This document shows, in pieces, positions 1 through 8,908 of a stretch of DNA of 64,000 nucleotides. The translations under genes were made by a program, and so were the position numbers. How positions within the stretch are numbered: the stretch's first letter is position 1; every line of letters starts with the position of its first letter. The notes beneath the pieces were generated by a model. The model saw nothing but the letters and a program-made list of their open reading frames with translations, was not told the origin of the DNA and did no database searches. This DNA comes from Corynebacterium auriscanis (GTDB taxonomy: Bacteria; Actinomycetota; Actinomycetes; Mycobacteriales; Mycobacteriaceae), in NCBI RefSeq assembly GCF_030408435.1, contig NZ_CP047046.1, positions 2,276,572 to 2,340,571 on the forward strand, written 5' to 3'.

Positions 1-390
1 GGGGCTGTTTCTTGGCGAGGCCTGGGGATGGCCGTGGCGGTAGGCGCGCTATCCTCTAGCGTGAACTTGGCCAATAACTTGAGGGACATTCCGACGGACG
101 CGGAAACGGGGAAGATCACGCTGGCCGTACGCTTAGGCGATGCCCGCACCCGTCAGCTGTGGATTGGGCTCATCGTAGCGGCAGTTTTTCTGACCATCGC
201 GATGGCGGTGGGGAATCTCGCCACACTCTTGGGGCTGATCGCGGTGCCTCTATTTGTTCTGGCGGCCCGCCCGGTTATGGGTGGGGCTAAGGGTAAAGCG
301 CTGATCCCCGTATTGGGAATGACGGGACGCGGCATGTTGCTGTGGTCAATCGCAATGCTGATTGGCGCTCTGCTCAACTCGGCTGCATAA
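1..390 (+). CDS. menA: MenA, 1,4-dihydroxy-2-naphthoate polyprenyltransferase (3' part)
   Basis: This is a UbiA-family integral membrane prenyltransferase that attaches a polyprenyl chain to DHNA in menaquinone synthesis. Only the last 129 codons are visible; the frame is open to the window edge, so the start lies outside. The second Asp-rich prenyl-diphosphate/Mg motif of the family is visible as NNLRDIPTD around visible residue 31. It is followed by the typical KxTLAVRLG segment and three hydrophobic helices up to the C-terminus. It is convergent with the small DUF4229 gene 35 bp away. The call rests on this motif and on family knowledge. A different UbiA enzyme is possible but less likely, because the NNLRDxxTD form is typical of MenA. 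Confidence 0.9.
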   Translation, partial: GAVSWRGLGMAVAVGALSSSVNLANNLRDIPTDAETGKITLAVRLGDARTRQLWIGLIVAAVFLTIAMAVGNLATLLGLIAVPLFVLAARPVMGGAKGKALIPVLGMTGRGMLLWSIAMLIGALLNSAA

Positions 391-425
391 GTCGCGTGGG
401 GCGCCTGGGTTGTGCCTGGGTTGCG

Positions 426-779
426 CTAGTTCAAACGTTCCTGCAGCTGACGGCGCATCTGATCCTTGTGGGCCCGACGATCGGCATCCCACGCGGCGAT
501 CTCGTTGTTCACGCGACGGCGCAGCTTACTAAACAACAACATGGATAGTGGCAAAGCCAAGATGAGAGCCAGCAGGGCGCTCATCAGCAGCGGGAAGCTG
601 TTCGCCATACCCAAAGCCAAAACAATGCCATGAATAACCGCGGTCAATACAACGAACAGCAACAGGCGGGCCAACCCATAGAGTAGAACATCCTTTTTAG
701 TGGACGAGGCCAACTTAGGCTGTTCTGTGGCCTCGGGTCGCACCGGTTGATTCTTCTGGGGGATTGCTTCTTCACTCAC
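426..779 (-). CDS. DUF4229 family membrane protein
   Basis: This is a 117-residue protein with a polar N-terminus (residues 1-30), two hydrophobic helices (about 31-53 and 60-82) and a basic, charged C-terminal tail. This is the architecture of DUF4229 proteins found beside menA in corynebacteria; their function is unknown. The start is GTG. The gene converges on menA. The charged tail (RRRVNNEIAAWDADRRAHKD) suggests a cytoplasmic coiled or amphipathic helix. No catalytic motif is seen. The family assignment rests on size, topology and neighbourhood. Confidence 0.7.
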   Translation of the reverse strand: MSEEAIPQKNQPVRPEATEQPKLASSTKKDVLLYGLARLLLFVVLTAVIHGIVLALGMANSFPLLMSALLALILALPLSMLLFSKLRRRVNNEIAAWDADRRAHKDQMRRQLQERLN

Positions 780-814
780 AAATTACGAGCCTAGCGCCCG
801 GTGGTCTGCGAAAG

Positions 815-1402
815 CTATTTAGGGCTTTGGAGGTCCACGACCTTATCTGGATCCCCCAACCTCTCACCCAGCCCAACTAGAACCGCGAATACAGCGGTCA
901 GTGCTAAGGCCAACCACACCCACACCTTGTGCCACCGCGGGCCACAGGCTTTGGCGAACACCGCACCGATGAAAGCGCCCAGCGCGTTGCACCACACGTC
1001 ATCGGTGGAGGTTCGGCCCAACTCACATACGTATTGAGCCACTTCCACGCACACGCTAAAGGCCAAACACAGCACAGTGACTTTCAGCACCGGCCGCTGC
1101 CGTTGAAACAGTGCGACGAATAGAAGCATGCCCAGGGGTACGAAAAAAGCTACGTTGCCCACGTAATCAAAGACGGGGCCGAACCACGTTGTCGACCGTC
1201 GCACCATGGTCAAAGGCACTAACATGAGCTCTCGGGTTCGCTGGTTCTCCGGCTTCCACAAATACCCGATTTGGAAGAACGCCTTAAGCGTGGTCAGCGC
1301 CACAATCACGGCCGCGTATCCCACGATCGCGGTCACGATCAGCCCACGCGCAGGCCGCTGCGCCTGCCTTTGTTCTGTGACCGATCCCTGCGATGTGCGC
1401 AT
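815..1402 (-). CDS. VanZ-like family membrane protein
   Basis: This is a 195-residue multi-span membrane protein. The VanZ-type signature is visible in the second half: a Glu-x-x-x-Gln helix (CVEVAQYV), then an Arg-Thr-Ser-Thr-Asp-Asp stretch and N-A-L-G-A-F-I-G. VanZ relatives are linked to teicoplanin resistance in enterococci, but in actinobacteria the function is unknown. I chose the ATG at 1402 over the upstream ATG at 1426 because AAGGGAAAA lies at good spacing before it, while nothing SD-like precedes 1426. The gene is divergent from the small coiled-coil protein at 1617. Confidence 0.75.
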   Translation of the reverse strand: MRTSQGSVTEQRQAQRPARGLIVTAIVGYAAVIVALTTLKAFFQIGYLWKPENQRTRELMLVPLTMVRRSTTWFGPVFDYVGNVAFFVPLGMLLFVALFQRQRPVLKVTVLCLAFSVCVEVAQYVCELGRTSTDDVWCNALGAFIGAVFAKACGPRWHKVWVWLALALTAVFAVLVGLGERLGDPDKVVDLQSPK

Positions 1403-1616
1403 TACGTTTTCCCTTCGCGAACACATGAAGCTTTACTGAAGCAACTTCTCGTCTCAGCTTAAGCGAAGAGTGACCGCCTTAACACCCCACGGTTGTCGGA
1501 CGGGCTGCCGTAAACGCTGGGCGTTCTGCTACAACTTGTACGAAGAACTAATACACACCACACTGTGGCGTCTTTTTGTATACGACGCCCCGCTGCCTTC
1601 CACCAAGGAGTTTTCC

Positions 1617-2015
1617 ATGGGTCGCTTACTTCTCCTCGTGCTGATCATAATCACGATCGTGTTGTTGTGGAAGGCATTTGGACCAGGATCCGGCCAGTCG
1701 GGGGCGGCGAGGGGCGTCGGTAAAATAGGCCGGAAAAACAACCCCACTGAGCTGCGCGCTAAGGGGCCGGACGACGATCCTGATTTCTTATGGAATATCG
1801 AGAAAGAAAGGTTTAAACAGCGCCGCGAGGCAGAACGGCAAGCCGAGCGGGAGGCCGAGCAGCGAGCGCGCCGAGAAAGGCTGGAGCGGCTGCGCCGGCA
1901 ACAGCAGCAGCGCGGTGACAAACCGCATGGCGACGGCGAGCCACACGGCGATGATTCCACCGATGGCGGCACCCCACCCCCTGATGATGCGCCGCGACCT
2001 GACACTGAATCGTAG
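1617..2015 (+). CDS. Small membrane-anchored coiled-coil protein, unknown function
   Basis: This 132-residue protein has one N-terminal membrane helix (about residues 3-20), then a Gly-rich linker. A long Arg/Glu/Gln-rich, probably coiled-coil segment (about 60-105, e.g. REAERQAEREAEQRARRERL) follows, and the tail is acidic and Pro-rich. The ATG at 1617 is preceded by AAGGAG at 1604-1609, ideal spacing; the frame is open further upstream but nothing supports an earlier start. I do not recognise the family. A type II membrane protein with a cytoplasmic scaffold-like domain is the most that can be inferred. Confidence 0.65.
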   Translation: MGRLLLLVLIIITIVLLWKAFGPGSGQSGAARGVGKIGRKNNPTELRAKGPDDDPDFLWNIEKERFKQRREAERQAEREAEQRARRERLERLRRQQQQRGDKPHGDGEPHGDDSTDGGTPPPDDAPRPDTES

Positions 2016-2049
2016 TGAGGGCCGGCTCCCCGCTAGGGCCAACTCCCCG

Positions 2050-3036
2050 TTAGAGCAGTTCTACACGCGGGGAGCGCCCCGTTCGGTAGTGGTCGATGAG
2101 TAAGAAAATATTGTCCCACTGTTTAAAGATCCGGGCACGTTCCAACAAGCGGGGAACACCCTCGTGCACTTGGTACAAATCCTCCGGCCCATTTTCCAGC
2201 GCCAACTGCAGCACGCGCTCCTGCAACCCACTATCAATGTCCACGAAGTGGCAGTAGTCCACGGCGGGATCCCCCACGGTCATATCGGAGAAGTCGATCA
2301 CCCCCACTCCCCCATCGCGGTTCCACAGCAGGTGGGACTGGAACAGATCGGAGTGCGTCAGGCAGCGCTGTTGGTGTGGGCGGGCAAGTAACGCATCGAC
2401 CTGGGCGAAGTTTTCCTCCACGGCATCCATTTCTCGAGACGTGAGGTTCGGGGCCAGAAAGTCCGCCATCCGCGACTTCATGAGCGCCATTTTCCCCGGC
2501 AGCGTGCGCGGGGATTCGTTGAGCGTAGATGTGGCCGGGCCATCGGACCACCAACACTCCACGCGACTGACCGGCAGCAAATCCGGATCCATCGTGTGCA
2601 TGCTGGCCAGCAAACTGCCCAATTGTTCCGCAGCCCATTCGCGCTGACTATCGCTGAGGGTGGCCCATAGTTCTTTAGTCAGGGGCACCCCGGTGACCTC
2701 CGTTTGCAAGGTCAACATGACCGGGTTTGGAGTATTGAAAGTGCCGCGAGCATACGCTTGGCGCACAGTTTCTGGCACCCTCACGGAAGACCCGCGGAAG
2801 AGCTGCGAGATCAACGCGGATTCCAGCGGCGCTTGATCCCGATACTCGGGCTCGTGGGGAACGCGCACAACGGTAGATTCAGGGACCATGCCCTGCAGTT
2901 CCCCTTCAGCAGAAGTGATTCCCCGCAGGATCATCACTGCGTGGTCCATTCCCTGCTCCGGCACCTCTTCGCTGGTCCACGATAAGTCCCGCCACGTTCG
3001 GCGCACCATATCCGGCAGTTTTTTCAACGCAACCAT
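2050..3036 (-). CDS. Aminoglycoside/macrolide phosphotransferase-fold kinase
   Basis: This is a 328-residue protein of the APH/choline-kinase fold. The catalytic loop reads HSDLFQSHLL (about residues 227-236). The catalytic Asp is present, but the Asn of the usual HxDxxxxN is His, as in macrolide 2'-phosphotransferases. The metal-binding Asp follows in VIDFSD (about 245). It is the third gene of a tight operon with rmlC and rmlA: the stop of rmlA is 6 bp upstream. Its substrate is unknown. Antibiotic resistance is possible from the fold, but the position in a dTDP-rhamnose operon argues equally for a sugar or lipid-linked substrate. Confidence 0.75.
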   Translation of the reverse strand: MVALKKLPDMVRRTWRDLSWTSEEVPEQGMDHAVMILRGITSAEGELQGMVPESTVVRVPHEPEYRDQAPLESALISQLFRGSSVRVPETVRQAYARGTFNTPNPVMLTLQTEVTGVPLTKELWATLSDSQREWAAEQLGSLLASMHTMDPDLLPVSRVECWWSDGPATSTLNESPRTLPGKMALMKSRMADFLAPNLTSREMDAVEENFAQVDALLARPHQQRCLTHSDLFQSHLLWNRDGGVGVIDFSDMTVGDPAVDYCHFVDIDSGLQERVLQLALENGPEDLYQVHEGVPRLLERARIFKQWDNIFLLIDHYRTGRSPRVELL

Positions 3037-3042
3037 GTTGGG

Positions 3043-3921
3043 TTATCCACCTACTTCCTCACGCACCAAAAGATGCTGCAGGTAACGCCCGTAGGCGCTT
3101 TTCGCTAACGCATCCGCCCTGGATTTCAGCTGATCATTATCGATGTATCCCAGCCGCCACGCGACTTCCTCCGGACAACTGACCTTCAACCCCTGGCGCT
3201 TTTCGATTGCGCGAACAAAGTCGCCGGCCGCGGCCAGATCGTCCACGGTTCCGGTATCTAACCAGGCCGTACCGCGGGGCAGTATCTCCACCTGCAAGCG
3301 GCCTTGCTGCAAATACGTGCGGTTGATGTCGGTGATTTCCAGCTCGCCCCGTGCGCTGGGAGACAGTCCCTTTGCGATCTCCACCACATCCGAGGAATAA
3401 AAATACAGTCCCGGAACCGCATAATTGGACTTCGGCCGCTGGGGCTTTTCCTCTAGGCTGAGTGCCCGCCCGTTGGCGTCGAAGTCCACCACTCCGTAGG
3501 CCTGGGGCTCTGCTACCCAGTAGGCGAAGATGGCCCCGCCGTCGGGATTGTTGAACCGGCGCAGTTGCGTGCCCAACCCGGCACCGTAGAAGATGTTGTC
3601 CCCCAGCACTAGAGCTACTGAATCTTTGCCGATGAAGTCCTCGCCCACAATGAACGCTTCGGCCAATCCCCCTGGGTGATCTTGCACCGCGTACTGCAGG
3701 CTCACCCCGAACTGGCTGCCGTCGACCAGAAGTCCTTTGAACTGCTGAGCATCGGCGGCCGTGGTGATCACCAGGATCTCCCGCACACCCGCCAGCATGA
3801 GGGTAGTCAGCGGGTAGTAGATCATCGGCTTGTCGTACACGGGCACCAGCTGCTTGGAAATCCCTTGGGTGATGGGCCACAGCCGGCTACCCGTCCCACC
3901 GGCGAGGATGATGCCTTTCAC
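3043..3921 (-). CDS. rmlA: RmlA, glucose-1-phosphate thymidylyltransferase
   Basis: The enzyme makes dTDP-glucose from dTTP and glucose-1-phosphate, the first step to dTDP-L-rhamnose. Rhamnose forms the linker between peptidoglycan and arabinogalactan in mycolata. It has 292 residues, the normal length. Visible motifs are the N-terminal nucleotide-binding [11 protein letters not shown] loop (residues 8-18), KPMIYYPL (26-33), LGDNIFYG around 107 and EKPQRPKSN around 158. The start is GTG, overlapping the last base of the rmlC TAG, so the two are probably translationally coupled. The N-terminal motif and length exclude the long RmlA/GalU types. Confidence 0.95.
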   Translation of the reverse strand: MKGIILAGGTGSRLWPITQGISKQLVPVYDKPMIYYPLTTLMLAGVREILVITTAADAQQFKGLLVDGSQFGVSLQYAVQDHPGGLAEAFIVGEDFIGKDSVALVLGDNIFYGAGLGTQLRRFNNPDGGAIFAYWVAEPQAYGVVDFDANGRALSLEEKPQRPKSNYAVPGLYFYSSDVVEIAKGLSPSARGELEITDINRTYLQQGRLQVEILPRGTAWLDTGTVDDLAAAGDFVRAIEKRQGLKVSCPEEVAWRLGYIDNDQLKSRADALAKSAYGRYLQHLLVREEVGG

Positions 3922-4679
3922 TAGCGGCCCCTCCCGCCACTGGGGTTCCGGGCGCCGCTGTTATCGGAAGGCTCGCTCCACGCTTCAGATTCGGCCAAGG
4001 CTTCGGCCCAGTCGCGCCGCAGTTCTTTTTCCCATCCCCGAACGTCGTTATAACTGCTCAGTCGGTCCCGTACCTGGTCCACGGTCGGCGCCGTGGCGTC
4101 CTTCGGCGACAATACCGCTGCCGACTGCTCAACGGGCCAATTGATGTTCAGGGTGGCGTCGAAAGGATGCAGGCCAAACTCCCGGTCTGGGTCGTAGGCT
4201 TCGGTCACCAGGTAGTACAACGTGGCGCCTTTTTGTTCCGACGCCACCCCGTGCCCCACGCCCAAGGGAACGAAAAGGGCGAAATTGTTCTGTTCGTTGA
4301 GGGGCACCTGCAGGTGCTTGCCGAACGTGGGGGAACCCACCCGCACATCGACCAGCACATCGGTTACTCCTCCGGCCACGCACGTGACCAGTTTCGCCTG
4401 TCCGGGAGGAACTTCTGCGAGGTGGATGCCACGGATGACATTCGCCCCCGACCGCGAAAGATTGGACTGCGCAATATTGAGGGGATACCCCAGCTTCTCC
4501 GTGAACTGCTCCCCACGGAAAGCCTCGTGGAAACTGCCGCGATCATCCCCGAACACGCGCGGTACGTACACCCAGGCGCCTGGAATGGGCAGATCCACAA
4601 TGGATCCGGGATCGGCTTGTTCCAAGGCCTCGGCGATGGAACGGCCGTCGGCAACGGTGGTCAGCTGGGTATCGCTCAT
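3921..4679 (-). CDS. rmlC: RmlC, dTDP-4-dehydrorhamnose 3,5-epimerase
   Basis: This cupin enzyme epimerises dTDP-4-keto-6-deoxyglucose at C3 and C5. Family residues are visible: the active-site His in IRGIH, the Lys in QAKLV, the Asp in [12 protein letters not shown], a Tyr in LYYLV and the closing INWP. At 252 residues it is longer than the usual 180-205. It has about 30 extra N-terminal residues and an unexplained charged tail of about 50 residues after LSPKDA. In C. glutamicum RmlC is fused to RmlD; no RmlD domain is present here. ATG 4679 was preferred to an upstream TTG at 4730. A copy of the dispersed CGACGCC motif lies inside (4236-4255). Confidence 0.88.
   Translation of the reverse strand: MSDTQLTTVADGRSIAEALEQADPGSIVDLPIPGAWVYVPRVFGDDRGSFHEAFRGEQFTEKLGYPLNIAQSNLSRSGANVIRGIHLAEVPPGQAKLVTCVAGGVTDVLVDVRVGSPTFGKHLQVPLNEQNNFALFVPLGVGHGVASEQKGATLYYLVTEAYDPDREFGLHPFDATLNINWPVEQSAAVLSPKDATAPTVDQVRDRLSSYNDVRGWEKELRRDWAEALAESEAWSEPSDNSGARNPSGGRGR
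4236..4255 (+). repeat. Dispersed motif copy (TTCCGACGCCACCCCGTGCC)
   Basis: These 20 bases, preceded by a T-run (4230-4234), recur exactly at 25075-25094, and the first 14 recur at 10394-10407. This copy lies inside rmlC, where the opposite strand encodes VASE. Confidence 0.8.
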
Positions 4680-4871
4680 GGAGACAATGTTAGCGGGTGT
4701 GCGTGGGCGGAATGCATCCTCGGTAAGCAATCAGAAAGATTCCCCGATCCATTACTCCGACCCACGTCAAAGCCACGTCACACCCACACTGCGTTTCTAT
4801 CGGGGTGGGTTTACACGAAAGATTGCTCTTCTGGATTTCACGGCATGGAGAATCCAAAGCTTGGTAAAAGC

Positions 4872-5627
4872 TTAGTAATAGACCGCCAAGGGGCCATCCG
4901 GGCCGTCGATAACCGTGACGGCGGTGTTGAAGATGTCGGTGAGGATCTCCCCCTCCATGATCTCTGCACTAGGGCCGAAACGGGCGATCTGACCGTTTTT
5001 CACCGCGCAGATGTAATCCGCGTACTTGGCTGCGAAGTTGATATCGTGCAACACCACAATGATTGTGCGGCCAAATTCCTTGGCGGCGCGCTGCAGGTGG
5101 CTCATCATCTGCACCGAGTGCTCAATGTCTAGGTTGTTCAGGGGTTCATCCAACAGCACGTAATCAGTTTCCTGGCACAGCACCATTGCCACATAGGCGC
5201 GCTGGCGCTGTCCACCCGACAACTCATCGAGGTAGCGATTCTCCAGCTCGGTCAAGTGCAGGAAGTCAATGTACCGACTGATGATCTCCTCGTCCTGCCT
5301 AGTGAGGCGCCCATGGGAGTGCGGGAAGCGCCCGAACCCGACCAATTGGCGAACCGTCAGCTTGGTAATGAAGTGGTTTTCTTGCCGAAGAATCGACAAC
5401 ACCTTGGCCAAGTCCTTGGACTTCGTGGAAGAGACATCCATCCCCGCGACCGTGATCTGTCCCTCATCGATACCCAGCAGACGCCCAATCATCGTCAACA
5501 AGGTGGACTTGCCTGCTCCGTTTGGTCCCACGAGTGCGGTAATGCCCTGCGCGGGAATATCCAGAGTTGCCGGGCCAATAGCCACATCACTGGTGTACGC
5601 CTTGCGCACATTCTCCAAATGAATCAC
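4872..5627 (-). CDS. Siderophore ABC transporter ATP-binding protein (FepC/YclP type)
   Basis: This is the cytoplasmic ATPase that powers siderophore-iron import through the two FecCD permeases encoded upstream. It has 251 residues. Walker A is GPNGAGKS (about 34-41), the signature LSGGQRQR (about 135), Walker B YVLLDEPLNNLD (about 155) and the H-loop VLHDINFA (about 191). The GTG start overlaps the permease stop (GTGA), so translation is coupled. It is the last gene of the operon. The substrate cannot be read from the ATPase; the short FepC-like form and the neighbours point to ferric siderophore. Confidence 0.92.
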   Translation of the reverse strand: MIHLENVRKAYTSDVAIGPATLDIPAQGITALVGPNGAGKSTLLTMIGRLLGIDEGQITVAGMDVSSTKSKDLAKVLSILRQENHFITKLTVRQLVGFGRFPHSHGRLTRQDEEIISRYIDFLHLTELENRYLDELSGGQRQRAYVAMVLCQETDYVLLDEPLNNLDIEHSVQMMSHLQRAAKEFGRTIIVVLHDINFAAKYADYICAVKNGQIARFGPSAEIMEGEILTDIFNTAVTVIDGPDGPLAVYY

Positions 5628-6700
5628 AGTTTGCCCTTTCGCAAAATGACGTACAAGAACAGCGAACCACCAACCAGTTCGATGATGATGCTCACCACTC
5701 CCTGGGCATAGAACACGTGGTTCATCACGAAGTAGGCGCTGGTCAGCACCACGAATGCGGTGACGAACGCCATGGGGAACACCAGCCGGTGGTCATACGT
5801 ACCGGCAAATTGATAGGCCAAGGTTGCCACGAGGAACCCTAAGAACGTCATGGGCCCAACCAACGCGGTGGATACGGCCATCAGCACCGTAACCAACACC
5901 AACACCATGATCGTGTTCCTACGGTGATTGAGGCCGAGGTTCGCGGTGGCGTCGGGTCCCAAAGAAATAACGTTGAGGCGACGCGACATCACCAGTAGCC
6001 CAACCCCCGCCAAGCCCACAAGCACAACCGAGACGGGGAAGTATGCTGGGTCTGCGTTAGACACGCTGCCGAAAAGGCGCGCCGTCAGTACATCGAATTC
6101 ACTGGGGGTGAGCATGCGCTGTAGAAACGTGGATACGGAGCCTAAACCTGCGCCCATGACAATGCCCACCAGCAACAGGGAGTGCATGTTGCCCCGCTTG
6201 CCCGTGAGCAACCAGCCGTAGAGCATGACGGCCACAACCACCATCAGGGCGATCTGTGCCACGAACATTCCCGTGGAACGCCCAGCCGCTACCCCGGCGA
6301 TGCCGAGGAAGTACACCGTGGCGGTGTGTAGCGCCACGTACAGAGATTCAAAACCCATGATGGATGGCGTGATGATGCGGTTGTTGGTCACAGTATGAAA
6401 TGCCACGGTGGCCAGCGACTGGCACAGCGCAACGATCACGATGGCGATCACCGCGTTCATACGGCGTTCGGCGAGCAACCAGAAAGCCGGGGTTCCCACC
6501 GGCATGGGATTTCCATAGGCCAGCAACCCAAACGCGAAGGCAAGACCTGCGAGGACCAGACCAATGAGGATAAGCCAGTAGGTGCGACGAGCCGTCGCCG
6601 TGGGGAACGCGCCGGCGGACCTGGTCGATCGCGACGCGGATTCTGCGCGAACGGCCACTGGCGAGAACTCGGTAGGTGAAATGGAAAGCCTATTAGCCAC
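5624..6700 (-). CDS. Siderophore ABC transporter permease (FecCD family), second
   Basis: This is a FecCD-type inner-membrane permease of 358 residues with about nine hydrophobic helices and a polar N-terminal tail of about 35 residues. The coupling segment for the ATPase is visible as NLGLNHRRNTIMVLVLV, followed by GPMTFLGFLVATLAYQFAG, the family's GPIGFVGL-like region. It probably forms a heterodimer with the permease at 6693-7673; the reading frames overlap by 8 bp. The GTG start fits this overlap. The order lipoprotein-permease-permease-ATPase matches ferric-siderophore systems such as B. subtilis YclNOPQ and corynebacterial Ciu. Confidence 0.9.
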   Translation of the reverse strand: MANRLSISPTEFSPVAVRAESASRSTRSAGAFPTATARRTYWLILIGLVLAGLAFAFGLLAYGNPMPVGTPAFWLLAERRMNAVIAIVIVALCQSLATVAFHTVTNNRIITPSIMGFESLYVALHTATVYFLGIAGVAAGRSTGMFVAQIALMVVVAVMLYGWLLTGKRGNMHSLLLVGIVMGAGLGSVSTFLQRMLTPSEFDVLTARLFGSVSNADPAYFPVSVVLVGLAGVGLLVMSRRLNVISLGPDATANLGLNHRRNTIMVLVLVTVLMAVSTALVGPMTFLGFLVATLAYQFAGTYDHRLVFPMAFVTAFVVLTSAYFVMNHVFYAQGVVSIIIELVGGSLFLYVILRKGKL

Positions 6701-7673
6701 GACGACGTTGCCTCACGATCATTGCAATGAACACTGCCGAACCCACCACGCCCAGGATGACGGACACGGGGATTTCAAATGGAGCGATGACAATGCGGGC
6801 AAGCAGGTCACACACCGCAACTACGGCAATGCCCGTGAGTGCTACCCACGGCAGATTGCTGCGCAGGTCATCACCACGGATCATGGAAACCAGATTGGGC
6901 ACGATCAGCCCCAGGAACGGCAGGTTGCCCACCACGACCGTGACCACACCGGTGGCGACAGCCACCAGGCCCGTTCCAAGAAAAAGCACGCGCTGGTAGT
7001 TCAACCCCAACCCCGTGGCGATGTCTTCGCCCAAACCAGCCACAGTCAGGCGGTCGGCGATGAGGAACACCGCGACGACCACGCCAGCGACGATCCACAA
7101 CACCTCATATTGCCCCTTAAACACGCTGGTGAAGCTTCCGGCGAACCACACGGTTAGGGACTGCAAGGCGTCGAATTGTAAAGCGATAAATGTGGAAACA
7201 GAAGAGACCACAGCACCCAACATGATACCCACGATGGGGACAACCAGCGACGACCGGAGGGAAACCCGCCGTAAGAAAAGGAAGAAAACCAGCGTGCCGA
7301 TAAACGATGCCACAATAGCCCCGACCATCCGACCGGTCAGCGAGGCGGTGGGGGCAAAGATCATGACCAAGAGCAACCCCAAACCGGCCCACTCGGTGGT
7401 GCCGGTGGTGGTTGGGGAAACGAACCGGTTCTGCGTAAGCATTTGCATTACCAGCCCGGACATCGCCATGGCCGCGCCGGCGAGCACCAATGCGATGGTG
7501 CGCGGGATGCGAGTGAGGGCGAATATCTCGGCACCATCCTCACCGGAGAAGATGTCGTATTCGCCCGTCATCAGACTCGCGGCCAGTAGCGCTGCAACAA
7601 GCAGGACGGCGAGAAGCAACTTGAAATCCAGTCGCTTACTTCGTGTGGTGCGTTCCAAGGTAGCCGTCGCCAA
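6693..7673 (-). CDS. Siderophore ABC transporter permease (FecCD family), first
   Basis: This is a 326-residue FecCD permease. LVLAGAAMAMSGLVMQMLTQN (split over the first helices) matches the family's AGAxLAxSGxxxQ region. The C-terminal half holds LGLNYQRVLFLG and GNLPFLGLIVPNLVSMI, the coupling helix and the GxIxFxGLIxPH-like segment. The start is TTG at 7673, supported by a near-perfect AAAGGAGG five bases upstream on the minus strand. It follows the binding-protein gene by 59 bp and overlaps the second permease. Iron-siderophore import is inferred from family and context. Confidence 0.9.
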   Translation of the reverse strand: MATATLERTTRSKRLDFKLLLAVLLVAALLAASLMTGEYDIFSGEDGAEIFALTRIPRTIALVLAGAAMAMSGLVMQMLTQNRFVSPTTTGTTEWAGLGLLLVMIFAPTASLTGRMVGAIVASFIGTLVFFLFLRRVSLRSSLVVPIVGIMLGAVVSSVSTFIALQFDALQSLTVWFAGSFTSVFKGQYEVLWIVAGVVVAVFLIADRLTVAGLGEDIATGLGLNYQRVLFLGTGLVAVATGVVTVVVGNLPFLGLIVPNLVSMIRGDDLRSNLPWVALTGIAVVAVCDLLARIVIAPFEIPVSVILGVVGSAVFIAMIVRQRRRG

Positions 7674-7732
7674 CTCGTCCTCCTTTGTTGTCAGAGTGCG
7701 CGCCCTGGGTGAGGGTGCTCACCTCAGCAGCT

Positions 7733-8734
7733 CTAGGCCTTCTCGAATGCGTCCGCGATAGCGTTCAGCATCTCGGTGTAGGTGATGATGCCTTCGTTGA
7801 CGTAGGTATCCTCCGGCGCAAACACGACGACGTCATTCTTGACAGCCGGGACGTTCTTCAGAGCATCCGCGCCCTTTAGTACGTCCGCAGCGGGCTTGTA
7901 TCCGGGCTCCTCAGCAGCGGAAATCGCAGCATCACGATCCATGACCAGCATTACATCCGGCTTGGAGTTTGCGATGGCCTCCACGCTGATGTCATCACCC
8001 TGGTGGTCATCGGAGGCGTTAGCTACCTCCAGCGCAGGAGTCAGCTTCAACCAATCGAAGATCGGACCGAAGAAACGGCCTTTACCTGGGGCTACATAGC
8101 CCATTTCACCGCCGGAAACGTTGATAGCCATGACCTTCTTCTTCGGGTCGTAGGCCTTCTTCGCGCGTTCGATCGCCTTATCGAAGTCATCCACGAGTGC
8201 CTTAGCCTCGGCCTCCTTGCCGAAGATCTTGCCCATGGCCTCGGTCTCGCGCTTCAATTCTTTGTCCATAGACTCGCCGTCACGCGGTTCGAATTCCACG
8301 ATCGCGGCTTGGGGGTTCAGCTTCTTGATCTCGTCGTACTTGGTCTTAAAGCGTTGCCCGTTGATGATCAGATCTGGCTGTGCAGCCACTAGGGCTTCCA
8401 TGTTGGGTTCACGGTGGCTGCCCATATCCTTGATGTCATCGTTGTTGCGGATGTTCGGCAGGGTCTTGGGCACAATCTGCTTTGGCGCGGCAACTAGGTC
8501 CACACCCCACTTGTCCAGAATCTCGAACGTGCGGTTGTCGGTCGAGGCGATCTTGGTCGGCTTCATGGGCACCTGTTGCGTGCCGTGATTATCCTCAATG
8601 CTGATCTTCTGGGCGTTTGCATCGGCGGAAGACGTTGTTTCTTTAGATGAGCCGGCATCGTCGGATCCGCAAGCAACAAGAGTGAGACCCGCTGCAACAA
8701 GCGCAGCTGCAATCTTGGTTCGGGTGAAGGTCAT
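7733..8734 (-). CDS. Siderophore-binding lipoprotein of an ABC importer
   Basis: This is a 333-residue substrate-binding lipoprotein. A signal peptide with lipobox (LVACG, Cys at residue 22) anchors it outside the membrane. The mature part is a FecB/TroA-like helical-backbone binding protein: paired segments include FEILDKWGVDLVAAPKQI and MGSHREPNMEALVAAQPDLIING, typical of the YclQ/CeuA type. It is first in the operon and downstream of two DtxR-like sites (8859-8877, 8890-8908), so iron repression is expected. The exact siderophore is unknown. A heme ligand is less likely because no heme-type binding motif is visible. Confidence 0.92.
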   Translation of the reverse strand: MTFTRTKIAAALVAAGLTLVACGSDDAGSSKETTSSADANAQKISIEDNHGTQQVPMKPTKIASTDNRTFEILDKWGVDLVAAPKQIVPKTLPNIRNNDDIKDMGSHREPNMEALVAAQPDLIINGQRFKTKYDEIKKLNPQAAIVEFEPRDGESMDKELKRETEAMGKIFGKEAEAKALVDDFDKAIERAKKAYDPKKKVMAINVSGGEMGYVAPGKGRFFGPIFDWLKLTPALEVANASDDHQGDDISVEAIANSKPDVMLVMDRDAAISAAEEPGYKPAADVLKGADALKNVPAVKNDVVVFAPEDTYVNEGIITYTEMLNAIADAFEKA

Positions 8735-8858
8735 TGAGAAATCTCATTTCACTAGGATTGGTCAACTGATTTTTGCCGCCGGCCGTCACCCGGTGCGCTG
8801 TAGAGCCAATGACCGTGGGGCGGCCACTCCTCTTGTGCCGGCGCCTCACATCCAAGGA

Positions 8859-8877
8859 TTAGGCATGGCTAACCCTA
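8859..8877. promoter_or_regulatory. Putative DtxR box 1
   Basis: TTAGGCATGGCTAACCCTA matches the DtxR consensus TWAGGTTAGSCTAACCTWA at 15 of 19 positions. It lies 125 bp upstream of the siderophore lipoprotein start, in the 278-bp region shared with the divergent MHS transporter. DtxR with Fe2+ represses such promoters in corynebacteria; binding here is inferred. Confidence 0.65.
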
Positions 8878-8889
8878 GCTCTAGAAAAG

Positions 8890-8908
8890 TAAGGCTAGCC
8901 AAAGATAG
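8890..8908. promoter_or_regulatory. Putative DtxR box 2 (weaker)
   Basis: TAAGGCTAGCCAAAGATAG matches the DtxR consensus at 14 of 19 positions, with an intact left half and a poor right half. It follows box 1 after 12 bp, so the centres are 31 bp (about three helical turns) apart. Confidence 0.45.

Noticed and set aside
2050-3036. Firm call as an antibiotic-resistance phosphotransferase
   Set aside because: Only the fold and one His substitution support it, and the operon context points to sugar metabolism.
4167-5132. Long plus-strand frame of 321 codons across rmlC and the ABC ATPase
   Set aside because: It is the antisense of two well-supported genes and reads as composition-driven sequence without motifs.
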